From the NCBI RefSeq assembly GCF_000005505.3, contig NC_016132.3:43786914-43850913 (forward strand): a stretch of 64,000 bases of DNA, read 5' to 3'. Origin of the DNA: Brachypodium distachyon. Lineage: Eukaryota > Streptophyta > Magnoliopsida > Poales > Poaceae. Below the pieces are notes generated by a model. The model ran no database searches. It was not told the origin of the DNA and saw only the letters and a list, made by a program, of their open reading frames with translations. The position numbers were made by a program, and so were the translations under genes. Below are positions 12,171 through 23,322 of this stretch, piece by piece (position 1 is the first letter of the stretch; every line of letters starts with the position of its first letter).

Positions 12171-12455
12171 TTGCTCCCCGTGGTCCCAATTTTTAAATTA
12201 CGAGAAATCTTAGGCAAATGTGCACGAGAATCTACCTCTGCGGACTAGCTCTTCAATCGTCATTGCGCTGTCCATCTCTCTTCAATCAGCAAGCTGCACA
12301 ACCGGCCGCAAGAACAAAACTCAACCGCATTAACCAACAGATCGAACATGTCGTTGTGTTAGATAATGATCAACTATAACCACAAGGTTCTATACTACAC
12401 ACAAAATAATCAGATAATTGTTCTATAATTCCTAAAACCTCTCTGCTAATTCAAA

Positions 12456-12555
12456 TACTCCGTTCGGCCAAAATTACTTTTCTTTGATTTAGTACAACTT
12501 TGTACTAAATAAGTTGTACTAAATCTGAGACCAGTAATTCCGACCGGAGAGAATA
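12456..12555. mobile_element. Stowaway MITE, 100 bp
   Basis: TA-flanked element with termini TACTCCGTTCGGCC and the complementary CGACCGGAGAGAATA. The interior is a palindrome built on GATTTAGTACAACTT and AAGTTGTACTAAATC. It lies about 560 bp upstream of the SCYL2 start codon, in the distal promoter. Non-coding. Confidence 0.8.
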
Positions 12556-13111
12556 TCTTCTAATAAAAAAATCTTGCAGATCGTCTGATATGAAATTAGT
12601 CCTCTCTTGACTTTCGGTCGCCGTTGCCATATACTCTCCTCTTTGATTAACAGATACTACCGGATTAACTGAACATTGTTTACGTGCACCTGCAACTTCA
12701 CAAACTTACCGTGTTCGGAATTATTGCTTAATTAACCCCATTGACCACACCCGACTTTGACTAGAACAGCACGTCTCCAACTACCCCTACCTCCACCAAA
12801 TCGCAGCCCTCCATCCCATTCGCCAACGACATACCAACGGCCGAGATCAGACCAGGATTTCCTCTCGTCTCCTCCCCTTCGCGACGAAGCATCCTCCTCG
12901 CGGTTTCTCAGAGTCACATGAGGTCGTCTCCCACAGAAAAAAAAAGTCGATCGAAATTGGGAAAACAAATCCCGTAAAATTACCAAATACGCGCTGCCAC
13001 CGACCGATCGAGCCACCTTCCCCCAGAATTTCCACCAAAATTCCCCGGTGGTAACAGCAGCGGAGGGGCTCCCAGATCTCGCCGGCCCGGGCACCAGCAC
13101 CGGCGGAGGCG
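12556..13111 (+). promoter_or_regulatory. SCYL2 promoter-proximal region and 5' UTR
   Basis: Stretch between the upstream MITE and the SCYL2 start codon. From about 12860 it becomes C/T-rich and then GC-rich, typical of grass 5' UTRs. No convincing TATA box was seen, so the transcription start cannot be placed. Confidence 0.35.
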
Positions 13112-16100
13112 ATGTCGCTCAACATGAAGACGCTGCAGCAGGCGCTGGCCAAAGCGTCGGCGGTGATCGAGAAGACGGTGACCACGACGGTGCAGGAGGT
13201 CACGGGCCCTCGCCCACTGCAGGACTACGAGCTGCTCGACCAGGCCGGGTCGGGGGGCCCGGGGCTCGCTTGGCGGATCTACACGGCACGGCCGCGGGAC
13301 GGGGCCGCCTCCACGCCCTACCCCATCGTCTCCGTCTGGGTGCTCGACAAGCGCGCTCTCTCCGAGGCGCGGGCGCGGGCTGGGCTCTCCAAGGCCGCGG
13401 AGGACGCGTTCCTTGACCTCACACGCGCAGATGCCGCGCGCCTCGTGCGGCTACGCCACCCGGGCGTGCTCCACGTCGTGCAGGCGCTGGACGAGACCAA
13501 GGCTGCCATGGCCATGGTCACTGAGCCGCTCTTCGCCTCCGTCTCCAACGCACTCGGATGCCTCGACAACGTGGGCAAGGTGCCCAAGGAGCTCAAGGGC
13601 ATGGTACGCATAACATCCACACTGATGTTTCATTTCTACCATGGCAGCCTAGATGTTCAGCTTTGGACCTTCGTACTCAAGTAGATGCTATAGAGGCTAG
13701 AGTTTTGGAAATCGGCGATTTGCTTGAAGGATAGTGGCAGTATCAGTGTGGGCATGGTTACTATACTCACTAGTAGTTACTTGTGACTACTCACCACCAG
13801 CTAGCGAGTTGTGGCGATCATTGTTTGATTTCATATTAGTTAGAGTGGAGAACTGAATAGGCTGTCCAATTTGGTCCATTAGTTAGCATCACTGAGAACA
13901 TAGGACACCGTTTCTAATTTAGCATATTGCAATATCATATCCAGGAGCACTTATGGTTTGATAAGTTCACCAGCACTTATCGTTTGATAACTTTCACAAC
14001 AAGCCTTCCTTCATATTAATTTCTTTTACTGGGCCAATCCATTGAAATTCGCAAAGCCCCTGGCAGGTGTATAGTCATTACTTCTTATACACAGAAAATC
14101 TCATGGGTTCATTTTACCTCAGGGTGACTCCACCACTGATGTTTGGTAGGACCATGCAAGATAAACATGATTGACTTCACTAATGGTCGGTTTGGGTCAG
14201 ATTCTGGTGGTTTTTTCCATTGTAAAATTCTTAATTCTTCGTGGGAGTTGGATTGCTATTGACTAAGCTTGTCGACCAATTTACTCGTAAATGCTATCTG
14301 TGATTAAGTGCTTCTAGACTTTAGCTTCCTTGGAGCTCTGTAGGTTCAGTACTGCAGGACAACTAATTGGATTTCACTTCTACTATGGTTCTTATTTGTT
14401 GTTTGTGTTCCAGGAAATGGGGATACTTGAGATTAAACATGGATTGCTACAAGTTGCGGAGACATTGGATTTTCTTCATAACAATGCCCATCTTGCCCAT
14501 CGAGCTATATCACCTGAGGTTGCAATGTAGCAGAATTTTTCTGTTTGTGGTTTCTGCATGCTTGTTTCCTGTAATTGATACTGTATGCTTTAGTATGCGC
14601 CCAGTAAAATCCTCTGTCACTTAACTGGTTTTGTTTTAGGTAACTGTTCTACTATGTACTTTTTGATGAATTCTTAAGCTAGGTTTCATCCGTGCCATAC
14701 TGTGATATAGGCTGCCTGGCCATTTTTTCTTGCATACGACCAGAGGGCCGGGTTCCATTATCAAAATATAACATACTCCCTCCATCCAACAAAAGATGTC
14801 TCAAGTTTGTCAAAATTTGGATGTATCTAGACATGACTTAGTGTATAGATGCATTCAAATTTAGTGAAAGTTGAGACATCCTTTGTTGGACGGAGGAAGT
14901 AATAATTACGTAGATTGGACTTCTTATCCCATCTTAAAGTTACTTTATCTGGCGGTGGTTCTGTGGACAGGATTTGAGGACTGTCTGACCATTATATCAT
15001 TCTGCTTTGTACTTGCACTTAGTAACTCAACAAAATAAATTCAAATCTTTTCTAATTGGTTCCTGCATATTATTATCTTTATATTGGACTAGCTAGTGAC
15101 CTTTTCTTTTTGACCTGATGGCTTGGTAGCATGGAAACTAATAGTACCTGCAAACAATCCTGTAGAACTTAATCACTCCCTCTGTTGCATTACAACTATC
15201 TCTGGCCTCTGGTCTCCATTTCACAATAACTTTCTATTGAGGAATTTATAGTTTACTCCCTCCGATCCATAATAAGTGTCTTGATTTATGGATCGGAGGG
15301 AGTACTTAATGCAATGTTTCCACTTTCCCCTACATTAATGCTTTGGAAGAGGTTAAGCGGTATGTATGGCCATTTTTAATTAACTCTTTCTTAGATTTAG
15401 TGTTCCAGTTGTCTGTGCGTGGTAGGATGTGAACAGTTAGGGCATCTCCAGTAGCTTGTATGTATGTTTGTAAAAATGTCCACATCATCAACCAACACTA
15501 TTACATACAACTTTCCCAATGCTTTTATGTAACACTAGTCCACAAAACATATATTTTATATTACTTTTCTTCCCAATCTTGCATTGGCTTGCGTGTAGCC
15601 CTTGTATGAAGTTTAACCAACAACAAACCTCCTCTCTCCTAATTATTACCCATCAACATAGGATTTGGGGATGCCGCAAGGGCTAACCGATGATGATGTG
15701 GCACTATTGGAGATGCCCCTCCATGAATTTGATGTTATTGCTTATGGATGTGCCCGCATGTCTTCAGTTGTATGTGCTATAATAATCTGGTCTCTTTTGC
15801 AGTCGGTCTTTATAACTTCAAGTGGATCTTGGAAGCTTGGTGGGTTTGGTTTTGCTCTTTCTGTTGACCAAGCCACAGGTGGTCTGACATCATCACAGCA
15901 ATTCCATTATTCGGTTAGTGATTGTGATATTGTACTTTGTAAGTAATGTGCTGATTTGTATTACCATTGGAGATATATTAACCAGTTGGGATCTCGTTTC
16001 TTAGATCCATAACAGAACTATTCTTCTAGAGTTTATAAATATCTCTGAAGTCTTAACTATCTAATTACAATAGAGCACAGCACACCTGCTAAACTGGCCC

Positions 16101-19100
16101 TTTATTCTCTGTGATATACGTATCTGTCTGCGGTGGAATTTTTCCTGGTCATGAGTATATATTTTCCATATTACTCATCAAAATACTACAACTTTTGAAG
16201 TGTTGCATAAGTTATTTGCAGAGCGTACAGTTCACTTCCTTAGATCTGTAACCACTTATATGATGCGGACCACAGAGCTGTCATTCATTGCAACTAAGCA
16301 TATATTTTGCACGCTTATTAATATTTGGTGATATTGTCGCTGTGATTGGCAAAGCATAAATGGGCCTGCTTTCTAAACTCTGCTTGTTTTAGCATATCCA
16401 CATTTTGGATCATAACCTTTTTTATCTGCTTGATTACCCTTAGGACTATGATGTTGAAGACACAGCTTTACCTCTTCAACCATCTCTGAATTATACTGCA
16501 CCAGAATTGGTCCGAAGCGGTGATTCTAAAGTTGGATCCACCTGTGACATATTTAGTTTTGGATGTCTGGCTTACCACCTAGTTTCTCGTAGACCACTTC
16601 TGGACTGCCATAACAATGTGAAAATGGTATGTCTTTAAACTGGACATATTCAAGTTGGCTCTACCTGTGACATATGCTATGGCTGCATATGCAGAAAATA
16701 TACTGATGCTTCCCCCTGTTATTGCAGTACATGAATACATTGACATATTTAACAAGTGAAGCCTTTTCTAATGTTCCTACTGATTTGGTAGCGGATTTGC
16801 AAAGGATGCTATCCGTTGATGCAGTATCACGCCCTAGTGCCATGGCCTTCACAGGTAAAGTATCAGTAGCTTTTTCCTTATTTGGTGCATAGGAGCTTGT
16901 GTAATGGAATTCTGGGTGATGTCACTGCTGGTGCTAACGGCCAACAGTACTTACAGTGGAACAGTGGTTGAAATGCTTACATTACCATTTTTTCTTATAG
17001 GCTCTTCTTTCTTCCGGAATGATACAAGGTTGCGCGCTCTTCGCTTCCTTGACCATCTGCTCGTATGTGTTTATGATTTCTTCAATTTCTCCTAGATAAG
17101 CTTAAATCGTTTCTATGTGTATTATCCTTGCTTCTTTTGAAGCTGAGAATCTCAATTTGACCACTTTATGCCTCAGTTATTCTTGCTAGACTGCAGCAGG
17201 GACATTATCTGCTAGACTGCTAAGATACGACAATTTGGTAGCTACATATGGTTCTAATTTTAATACAATACCATTTCCAGGAGAGAGATAATATGCAGAA
17301 GTCAGAGTTTTTGAAAGCATTGAAGGATATGTGGAAAGACTTTGATTCCCGAGTCCTTCGATATAAAGTATGTGCAGTATATCATTTCTCTACTTTGTTC
17401 AGTCAGTATTGTTTTCAGAAGAGTCAACTTAAACCTGCATGTGGCCAATGAAACGCTTGGATATTCTTTTGCCTTGATTCCAGTTGCATGATATAACATT
17501 ACTGCATGAACATCTAACTACTCAAACTCTATGAAATTCCCATTTCAATCCAGTACCTTATGCTCAATTTTCCTTGTTGTGTTTGTTTCATTGTTTGACC
17601 GGGAAACAGTAGGGCCCTAGAGGTATGTCTTGTTATACTATAAAAGGAGGTTACAACATATGTACAAGAGGCAAAGCACCTCGGAACTACATTATGGAAG
17701 AGTCTGTAACCATACTAACAAGCTCTTGTGAGATAAGAAACAAATCCTTTTTCGGGAGAATATCTTAACTTGCAGCAACACAAACTTCCATAAAACAGGG
17801 ACCAGCAAAGCTCCTTTTGGCAGATCTAATCATGTCGTTGCATCCTGGTTTGAAGTCCAGGCAATCTGCAAACATCTCCAGCATCTGCGAGCAAAGGGCA
17901 GTTAAAAAATAGATTATCTCGTTTTAGGCAAAGCTTTGTTGACATTAGACACAATTGATGCCGGTGTCGACATGCCAATTTTTTCGCGCCATTAGACTTC
18001 TAATGTTCAGCCTGTCATGAACATTAGCCATGCAAACACCTTCTGCTTGGATATAGACATCTGGTATTCCAAAGATGCCCATAGTAAAAAGGTGCATGCA
18101 GCCCTCCGAACATGAGCCTGTAGAGGTTACTTGAAGAATACTGCGTCGAGCCCCAGGTATAGGGCCAGTTCTTTTCGGCTTCCTGGACCGGCTTCTTCGA
18201 GAAGCTGCCCTCCCCCAGCTTCCTGGAGAAGCCGCCACCTAAATTTGATTAGGCTACCAAATTAGTTTGACCTAAACTACTTTGGAAACCTAGCTAAATC
18301 TGAGATGCGGCTTCTCCATAGGTGAGGGCAGCTTCTAGGAGAAGCCGGTCCTAGAAGCCGAAAAGAACGCAGCCATAGATTCTGCTGTCCATACCCTGTC
18401 TTCTTTCTTAGTTCACAAGCAAGTTATCTCTGATCGCAATGACTTGCTGTAGTTCACCCAAAGCTTGTTCTGATAGGGGCAAGGCAAATGATGTTGCCTT
18501 CAGATCTTCCTGCAAAACACAGGCGAGAGAGATGTCTGGTCCAGAGTGAAGGAAAATAGTTGAGGGAAATTAAGCGCAAGCACCTCTGATTGTCATTTAT
18601 GTTTCCCAAAAAGGATGGAAGAGCCTGAACCTGGCATGCAGCTCGTGATACCTCGATGAAGCCAGAAAAGCTCGCAAATTTCTCGCTGCCAAAGAACCTT
18701 GTCTGCCAATTGCTTGTGTAGCTGAGGTGCTATAGTGAGACTGCCACATGGCACATGATGTCCACCAGGGTGTTGTGGAGAGAATAGAACTTGTCAAGGT
18801 GTTTGGGGAGAAGGGCCTCATTCTGCAATTCAAGGTTCAGAATACGAATGCCACATTGTTAGGTCAACAAACTAGATGCGATGCAGCTAGGGAATTGTGT
18901 CTGTGATTGAGATCATCCTTGGCCGATAAACAATGTCTGGGAGCTGTCAATTGTCTTGATCACCGTCTTGGGCAACTTCAAGGAACTCATATAATAGGTA
19001 GGAAGTGAGAAGAGAACCAAATTGACATATGCCAGCTTGCCCCCATACGATAAAAACCTCAAGCAAGCATTAAGCCTATGTTCCACTCAATCCACCAGAG

Positions 19101-22100
19101 GAGATAGGTCTTGAACAGAGGGGTGGGTGGTACCCAGCGGTAATCTGAGATAAGTGGCGGCATAGCCCCCACCTGACATACAGATGCCTAAGCAAGGTGT
19201 GATGTACGATCAGCATCCACATTAATTGGCACCATGCACAATTTGCTGAAATTTACACGAAAACCAGTTGCCGTGGCAAAATCCAGTAACACCTTTTTCA
19301 AGACATGAGGCTACACTTGTTTTTTTAAGAATGATTAAGCTGCACTTCACAAGCTTCCATACCAACAAGGTACCATCGGCATGATGGGGAAATCATGCCC
19401 TGGAAAGTGAACGTCCAGCATAACCGTCCTGTCGCACACAAGTGATTGACTATAGATTGTAGTAAATCGGCAGTGATCATGAACAACAAAGGCGATAGGG
19501 AATTACCCAGTCGAACCCCTTGTCGGCAGTGGAATCTTTCCCAGTCACATCATTTAAGAGCACGGAGGAGGTTCTTAGTTTGTTTTCTCAGAAATGCCGG
19601 AAGGTTTGCAGCTAAATATGGAAAAGTATAAAATAAACACCCACACCTCAAATTCCTGACTTATTTCTTTATTAGATAGCTGAATCACTTCACTGATTGA
19701 TCCGTTCTGATTTTCTGGGTTACAATTTCAATTAATCCGTTGATGATGTGTGTGACTGACTTACTTTTGCACATAGTGTTCATGTCAACCCTTCTTTTTA
19801 AATATATTTGCTTTGCAATGTTCAGTTGACAGGATTGCTTTTTGTATATGACACTCATGTTTGAACCAGGTTCTTCCACCTCTTTGTGCTGAGCTACGCA
19901 ATATGGTTATGCAGCCAATGATTTTGCCCATGGTTCTGACAATAGCAGAATCACAGGTATTTTCTCTGTTTCATATATCTTACTCCCTCCGATCCATAAT
20001 AAGTGTCTTGGGTTTAGTACAATGTTGTGTTGGATTTAGTACAAAGTTGTCTTGGATTTAGTACAAAGTTGCTAACTTTTTACTAAATCCAAGACACTTA
20101 TTATGGATGGGAGGGAGTATATTTTCTCAAATACGTGATTTGTAACTCTTTGTTCAAAAACTAGTGCAAACTTCCATATTTTCTTAATTGATTATTAGCT
20201 AACAGCAAGATATTATGGTTAACTGGTTTTGTAACCTAGCACAACCTCGGTAGCTGCTTATCCCTCTACTTGTGTGGTTTAGACATTCTTGTTTCTACAC
20301 GCCCACTAACCTACCGTAGGTGCCTGTCCCTTGTGTGGTTTAGATCATTCTTGTTTCTATGCCCACTAACCTACCAACGTTGAATTATCATACTTCAATT
20401 ATGGCACCTCAATTTAAATAACTCTTATAATTGTTGACAGCAAAATAATGGCAAGGCTGTGTTGTTTGGTTTTCTTTTTGTAACGCCAACGTCTAAACAT
20501 ACAGTTTCTGTCCTCTTGTATTCTTATAGGATAAAGATGATTTTGAGCTTTCAACGTTGCCTGCACTTGTTCCAGTATTTACCTCAGCATCAGGTGAAAC
20601 TCTTCTTTTGCTCGTGAAGCATGCTGATCTCATTATTAATAAGGTAACTATGGATATTTATGAAATGTTAATTTTATGATTCTTGTTTATCCCTTTAGGT
20701 TTTCTTTATGATTTAACAGAATGTCGATCTTAATCCGTGAAGGATCTTAATAGACAAGTTCAGCTACTGGAACCTACCATTTTTCTTCGGGATTACTGCA
20801 TTATTAATTCTGTTGATGTGTCCCCCTTGCAGGCCACAAATGAACATTTGATATCGCATGTCCTTCCGATGCTTGTACGGGCTTATGATGACACCGATCC
20901 CCGTCTGCAGGAAGAAGTTCTGCGACGAACGGTGCCACTATCTCGACAAATTGACATGAAGGTTGGAGGAATACTATGTTGTAGAATAACCATTTAATTG
21001 TGCTATCTTTTGTTCATTATCAAGGGAGGATACTGTTTATTAGTTTCCTAAACTGATTGTTTGAATTATGTTGGTTGATGTATGTACTTTTGCAAGTTAG
21101 TATACAAATAATTATCCACTTTATATACTTATCCATTAGTTTCTTATGAAAAATGCATCTACATTGTGTATTTATGCATTCAACTCTTGTTGCAGCTACT
21201 GAAACAGTCTGTGCTGCCACGTGTCCATGGATTAGCTTTGAAGACTACAGTTGCTGCGGTATGCATAATGATATAATGATTTAGTTTCAGTAACCTTTGA
21301 TCACATCAATATGCTTGTGATTAAAGGATGAGAATAACATTTGTGGTCAAATGACCTAGGTTTAAAAAACTTAAATATGCAGACACATTTTTACAAAAAG
21401 GAGAAGCAATAAAAAGATAATGGCCATGGCCATGTGATAATGAATATATGTTTTTCTTTTCTACTTATGCCCTTCATCATTCAGCTTGTTATTTCTCATC
21501 TGCTCTGCTACCAATTATTTTCTGGTTAATGCTCATAATTTGAACAATATTATAGAAGTAGGGCCAGCTGTAATTTTTTTTTGTTCTGGACATTATTGTT
21601 TGCTGGATTAAGGTTTGGACTTTCTTAGTGGAATATATGATTGTCTTGCTTTTATTTGTGTATACTCAAATTTTCTGACTATTTGCTGGCTGCTACTGCC
21701 TTTGAGTCTCACTTTCAAGAAGGCAGCATCTTGTATTCTATATTGTTCCATAATTTTATGTTGCTTTCTTATGATCCTAACTTTCCTGCAAATATAGGTG
21801 CGAGTAAATGCCTTGCGATGTTTAGGAGATCTTGTTCCATCCTTGGATAAAGCAGGTATAGTGGAGATCTTGCAGACCCTTCGGCGTTGCACTGCGGTTG
21901 ACCATTCTGCACCAACTCTTATGTGCACCCTTGGAGTTGCTAATGCAATTTTTAAACAGGTTACTTCTTGATATGTTTGTTTGCTATCTCTGAACTATCA
22001 GTACCCATTTTTCCATGCCAATTGATCCACATTTTAAGAATACTCTATGTAAATAATTTATCACTGATCCAGTGTGGTGTTGAGTTCGCTGCGGAGCATG

Positions 22101-23322
22101 TGGTTCCTCTCATCTTCCCGTTGCTTACAGCACAGCAACTGAATATACAGCAATTTGCCAAATATGTCCTATTTGTCAAGGACATCACAAGGTGCCATTC
22201 ACTATATTTTTGTACTCTCCCCACAGCAATTAATATATGAACTAAACTACCGTCTACTTGTACAGCAAGATTGAAGAGAAGCGTGGTGTGACTATTACCG
22301 ATAATGGGAATACAGAGGTGAAAGTATTGCCTTCAGTGTCAAACGGGATTCATTCTAAACCAACTTCAGCAGGCCTGGGGCAAACTGGATCAATACCAGC
22401 TGCAAAGAGTTCATGGGACGAAGATTGGGGTCCTACTAAGAAAACCAGTGCTGCAGCTTCTTTTGATTCCAGTACTCAAGCAAAGCAACCTTCAAATGAC
22501 CCATTTGACTTCAGTACCCAAACAAAGCAACCCTCGACACTCCCTTTCGATCTTGGTGCTCAAACAATGCAACTGCCTACGGTCTCTCAAGTTACGGCAG
22601 CTACAATCCCATCTGCACAACCACTTCCATCTCTGCAATCTCTTGCACCCAGTTCAGGAACTCAACCTTCTGGCTCATGTGTTCCTGTTGAAATCGAGTG
22701 GCCTCCTAGAAAAAGCACGTCGCTGGACTTTCATGCACCATTTTCTATTAACAATGAGAGTAAATCTGGAGAGCTGTCTAATGATGGACTCAATGATGTT
22801 GATCCTTTTGCCGACTGGCCCCCCAAACCAAGCAGTGTGGCCAGTATTTCAGCAGTTGAGCACCTGTCAAGCACAAATCACAATGTTTCAGGATTGAACA
22901 CAGGGAACATGGGGTTTGGTGGTAGCAGTAATTCGCTTGGGCAAATGAAAACAAACCAGATGAGCTGGTCAGCGAAACCAAACAATACCAATGTAATGGG
23001 TGTGAATTCTACTGTCAGCTATTTGAACCAAGGCAACTCATCTCTGGGATTTGGGAACCCAATTGGAGGACTGAGCTCAGGTTTCTCCAACCCAGCTATT
23101 TCCAATGCAGGCCAGAGCATCATGCAACCAAAATCCGATTTTGGATCACTATCACAGTCATCTAGTGGTACACAGGGCCCACCCAAGCTTGCTCCTCCTC
23201 CGTCCGCTGCTGTTGGAAGAGGGCGTGGTAGAAATCAAGGGCAATCAGCACTCTCCCGAGCATCACGGACTCCTCATTCGAATGTTTCATCAGAGCAACC
23301 ACCTTTTCTTGATTTACTGTAA
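13112..23322 (+). CDS. SCYL2: SCY1-like protein 2 (pseudokinase, clathrin-coat associated)
   Basis: Fourteen GT-AG exons give a complete 965-residue protein: 13112-13603, 14414-14518, 15803-15913, 16444-16626, 16728-16854, 17001-17062, 17281-17367, 19870-19956, 20530-20643, 20833-20961, 21196-21258, 21798-21959, 22073-22191 and 22266-23322; all phases close. The N-terminal kinase fold lacks catalysis: HRD is HRA (193-195) and DFG is GFG (213-215), while APE (255-257) remains. Residues of about 300-610 form a helical, HEAT-like region. The Ser/Gln-rich tail has two DPF motifs (692-694, 793-795), WDEDWGP, and a terminal PFLDLL like a clathrin box. Known for the family: SCYL2/CVAK104 binds clathrin and AP-2 and acts in vesicle traffic between trans-Golgi, endosome and plasma membrane; Arabidopsis SCYL2B affects growth and root hairs. 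Intron 7 (2.5 kb) holds a LINE relic. Exon 1 is far richer in GC than later exons, a normal grass gradient. Confidence 0.95.
14774..14901. mobile_element. Stowaway MITE in SCYL2 intron 2
   Basis: TA-flanked, 128 bp, termini TACTCCCTCCATCCAACAAA and TTTGTTGGACGGAGGAAGTA. Interior words (GATGTCTCAAGTTTGTC, TTGGATGTATCTAGACATGA) match the element at 2690-2815, so the two are subfamily siblings. It sits mid-intron, far from the splice sites. Confidence 0.88.
15254..15304. mobile_element. Deleted Stowaway MITE in SCYL2 intron 2
   Basis: Only 51 bp: TACTCCCTCCGATCCATAAT, a short spacer, then ATGGATCGGAGGGAGTA. The two termini are almost directly joined, so this is a core-deleted relative of the elements at 19981 and 53861, which share the GATCCATAATAAGTGTC terminus. 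Confidence 0.8.
15440..15718. mobile_element. MITE with GGGCATCTCCA termini in SCYL2 intron 2
   Basis: The left end GGGCATCTCCAGTAG and right end CTATTGGAGATGCCC are inverted repeats (15-base arms with one mismatch). The 279-bp interior is AT-rich and non-coding. The terminus is common in cereal hAT- and Harbinger-type MITEs; I could not find a clear target duplication, so the superfamily is open. The right end lies only 84 bp before the exon 3 acceptor, so the element supplies most of the sequence just upstream of the branch-point region. Confidence 0.7.
17640..19600 (-). pseudogene. Degenerate L1-type LINE in SCYL2 intron 7
   Basis: Read on the minus strand, broken frames give a recognisable series of LINE ORF2 blocks. 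Near 19480-19530 is the reverse-transcriptase block [20 protein letters not shown] (compare the canonical RQGDPLSPLLF). Near 19390-19410 is the decayed region before the YADD box ([12 protein letters not shown]). Near 19200-19290 is [20 protein letters not shown]. Near 17950-18040 is the zf-RVT start [20 protein letters not shown], and near 17760-17880 is [19 protein letters not shown]. Stops and frameshifts are frequent and the catalytic Asp pair is lost, so it is inactive. It lies antisense to SCYL2 and is interrupted by the MITE at 18162-18374. Confidence 0.8.
18162..18374. mobile_element. hAT-like MITE inserted in the LINE relic
   Basis: The left arm GGGCCAGTTCTTTTCGGCTT and right arm AAGCCGAAAAGAACGCAGCC are inverted repeats; inside them a second inverted pair (CTTCTCGAAGAAGC-like words) makes a foldback structure. 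Terminus and size (213 bp) fit hAT-type MITEs of grasses. It separates the RT half from the zf-RVT half of the surrounding LINE, so it inserted after the LINE. Confidence 0.7.
19981..20119. mobile_element. Stowaway MITE in SCYL2 intron 8
   Basis: TA-flanked, 139 bp. Termini TACTCCCTCCGATCCATAAT and ATTATGGATGGGAGGGAGTA. The interior contains a threefold short repeat of TTGGATTTAGTACAA-like units. It begins 24 bp after the exon 8 donor site (19957), so it lies at the very start of the intron. Confidence 0.9.
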
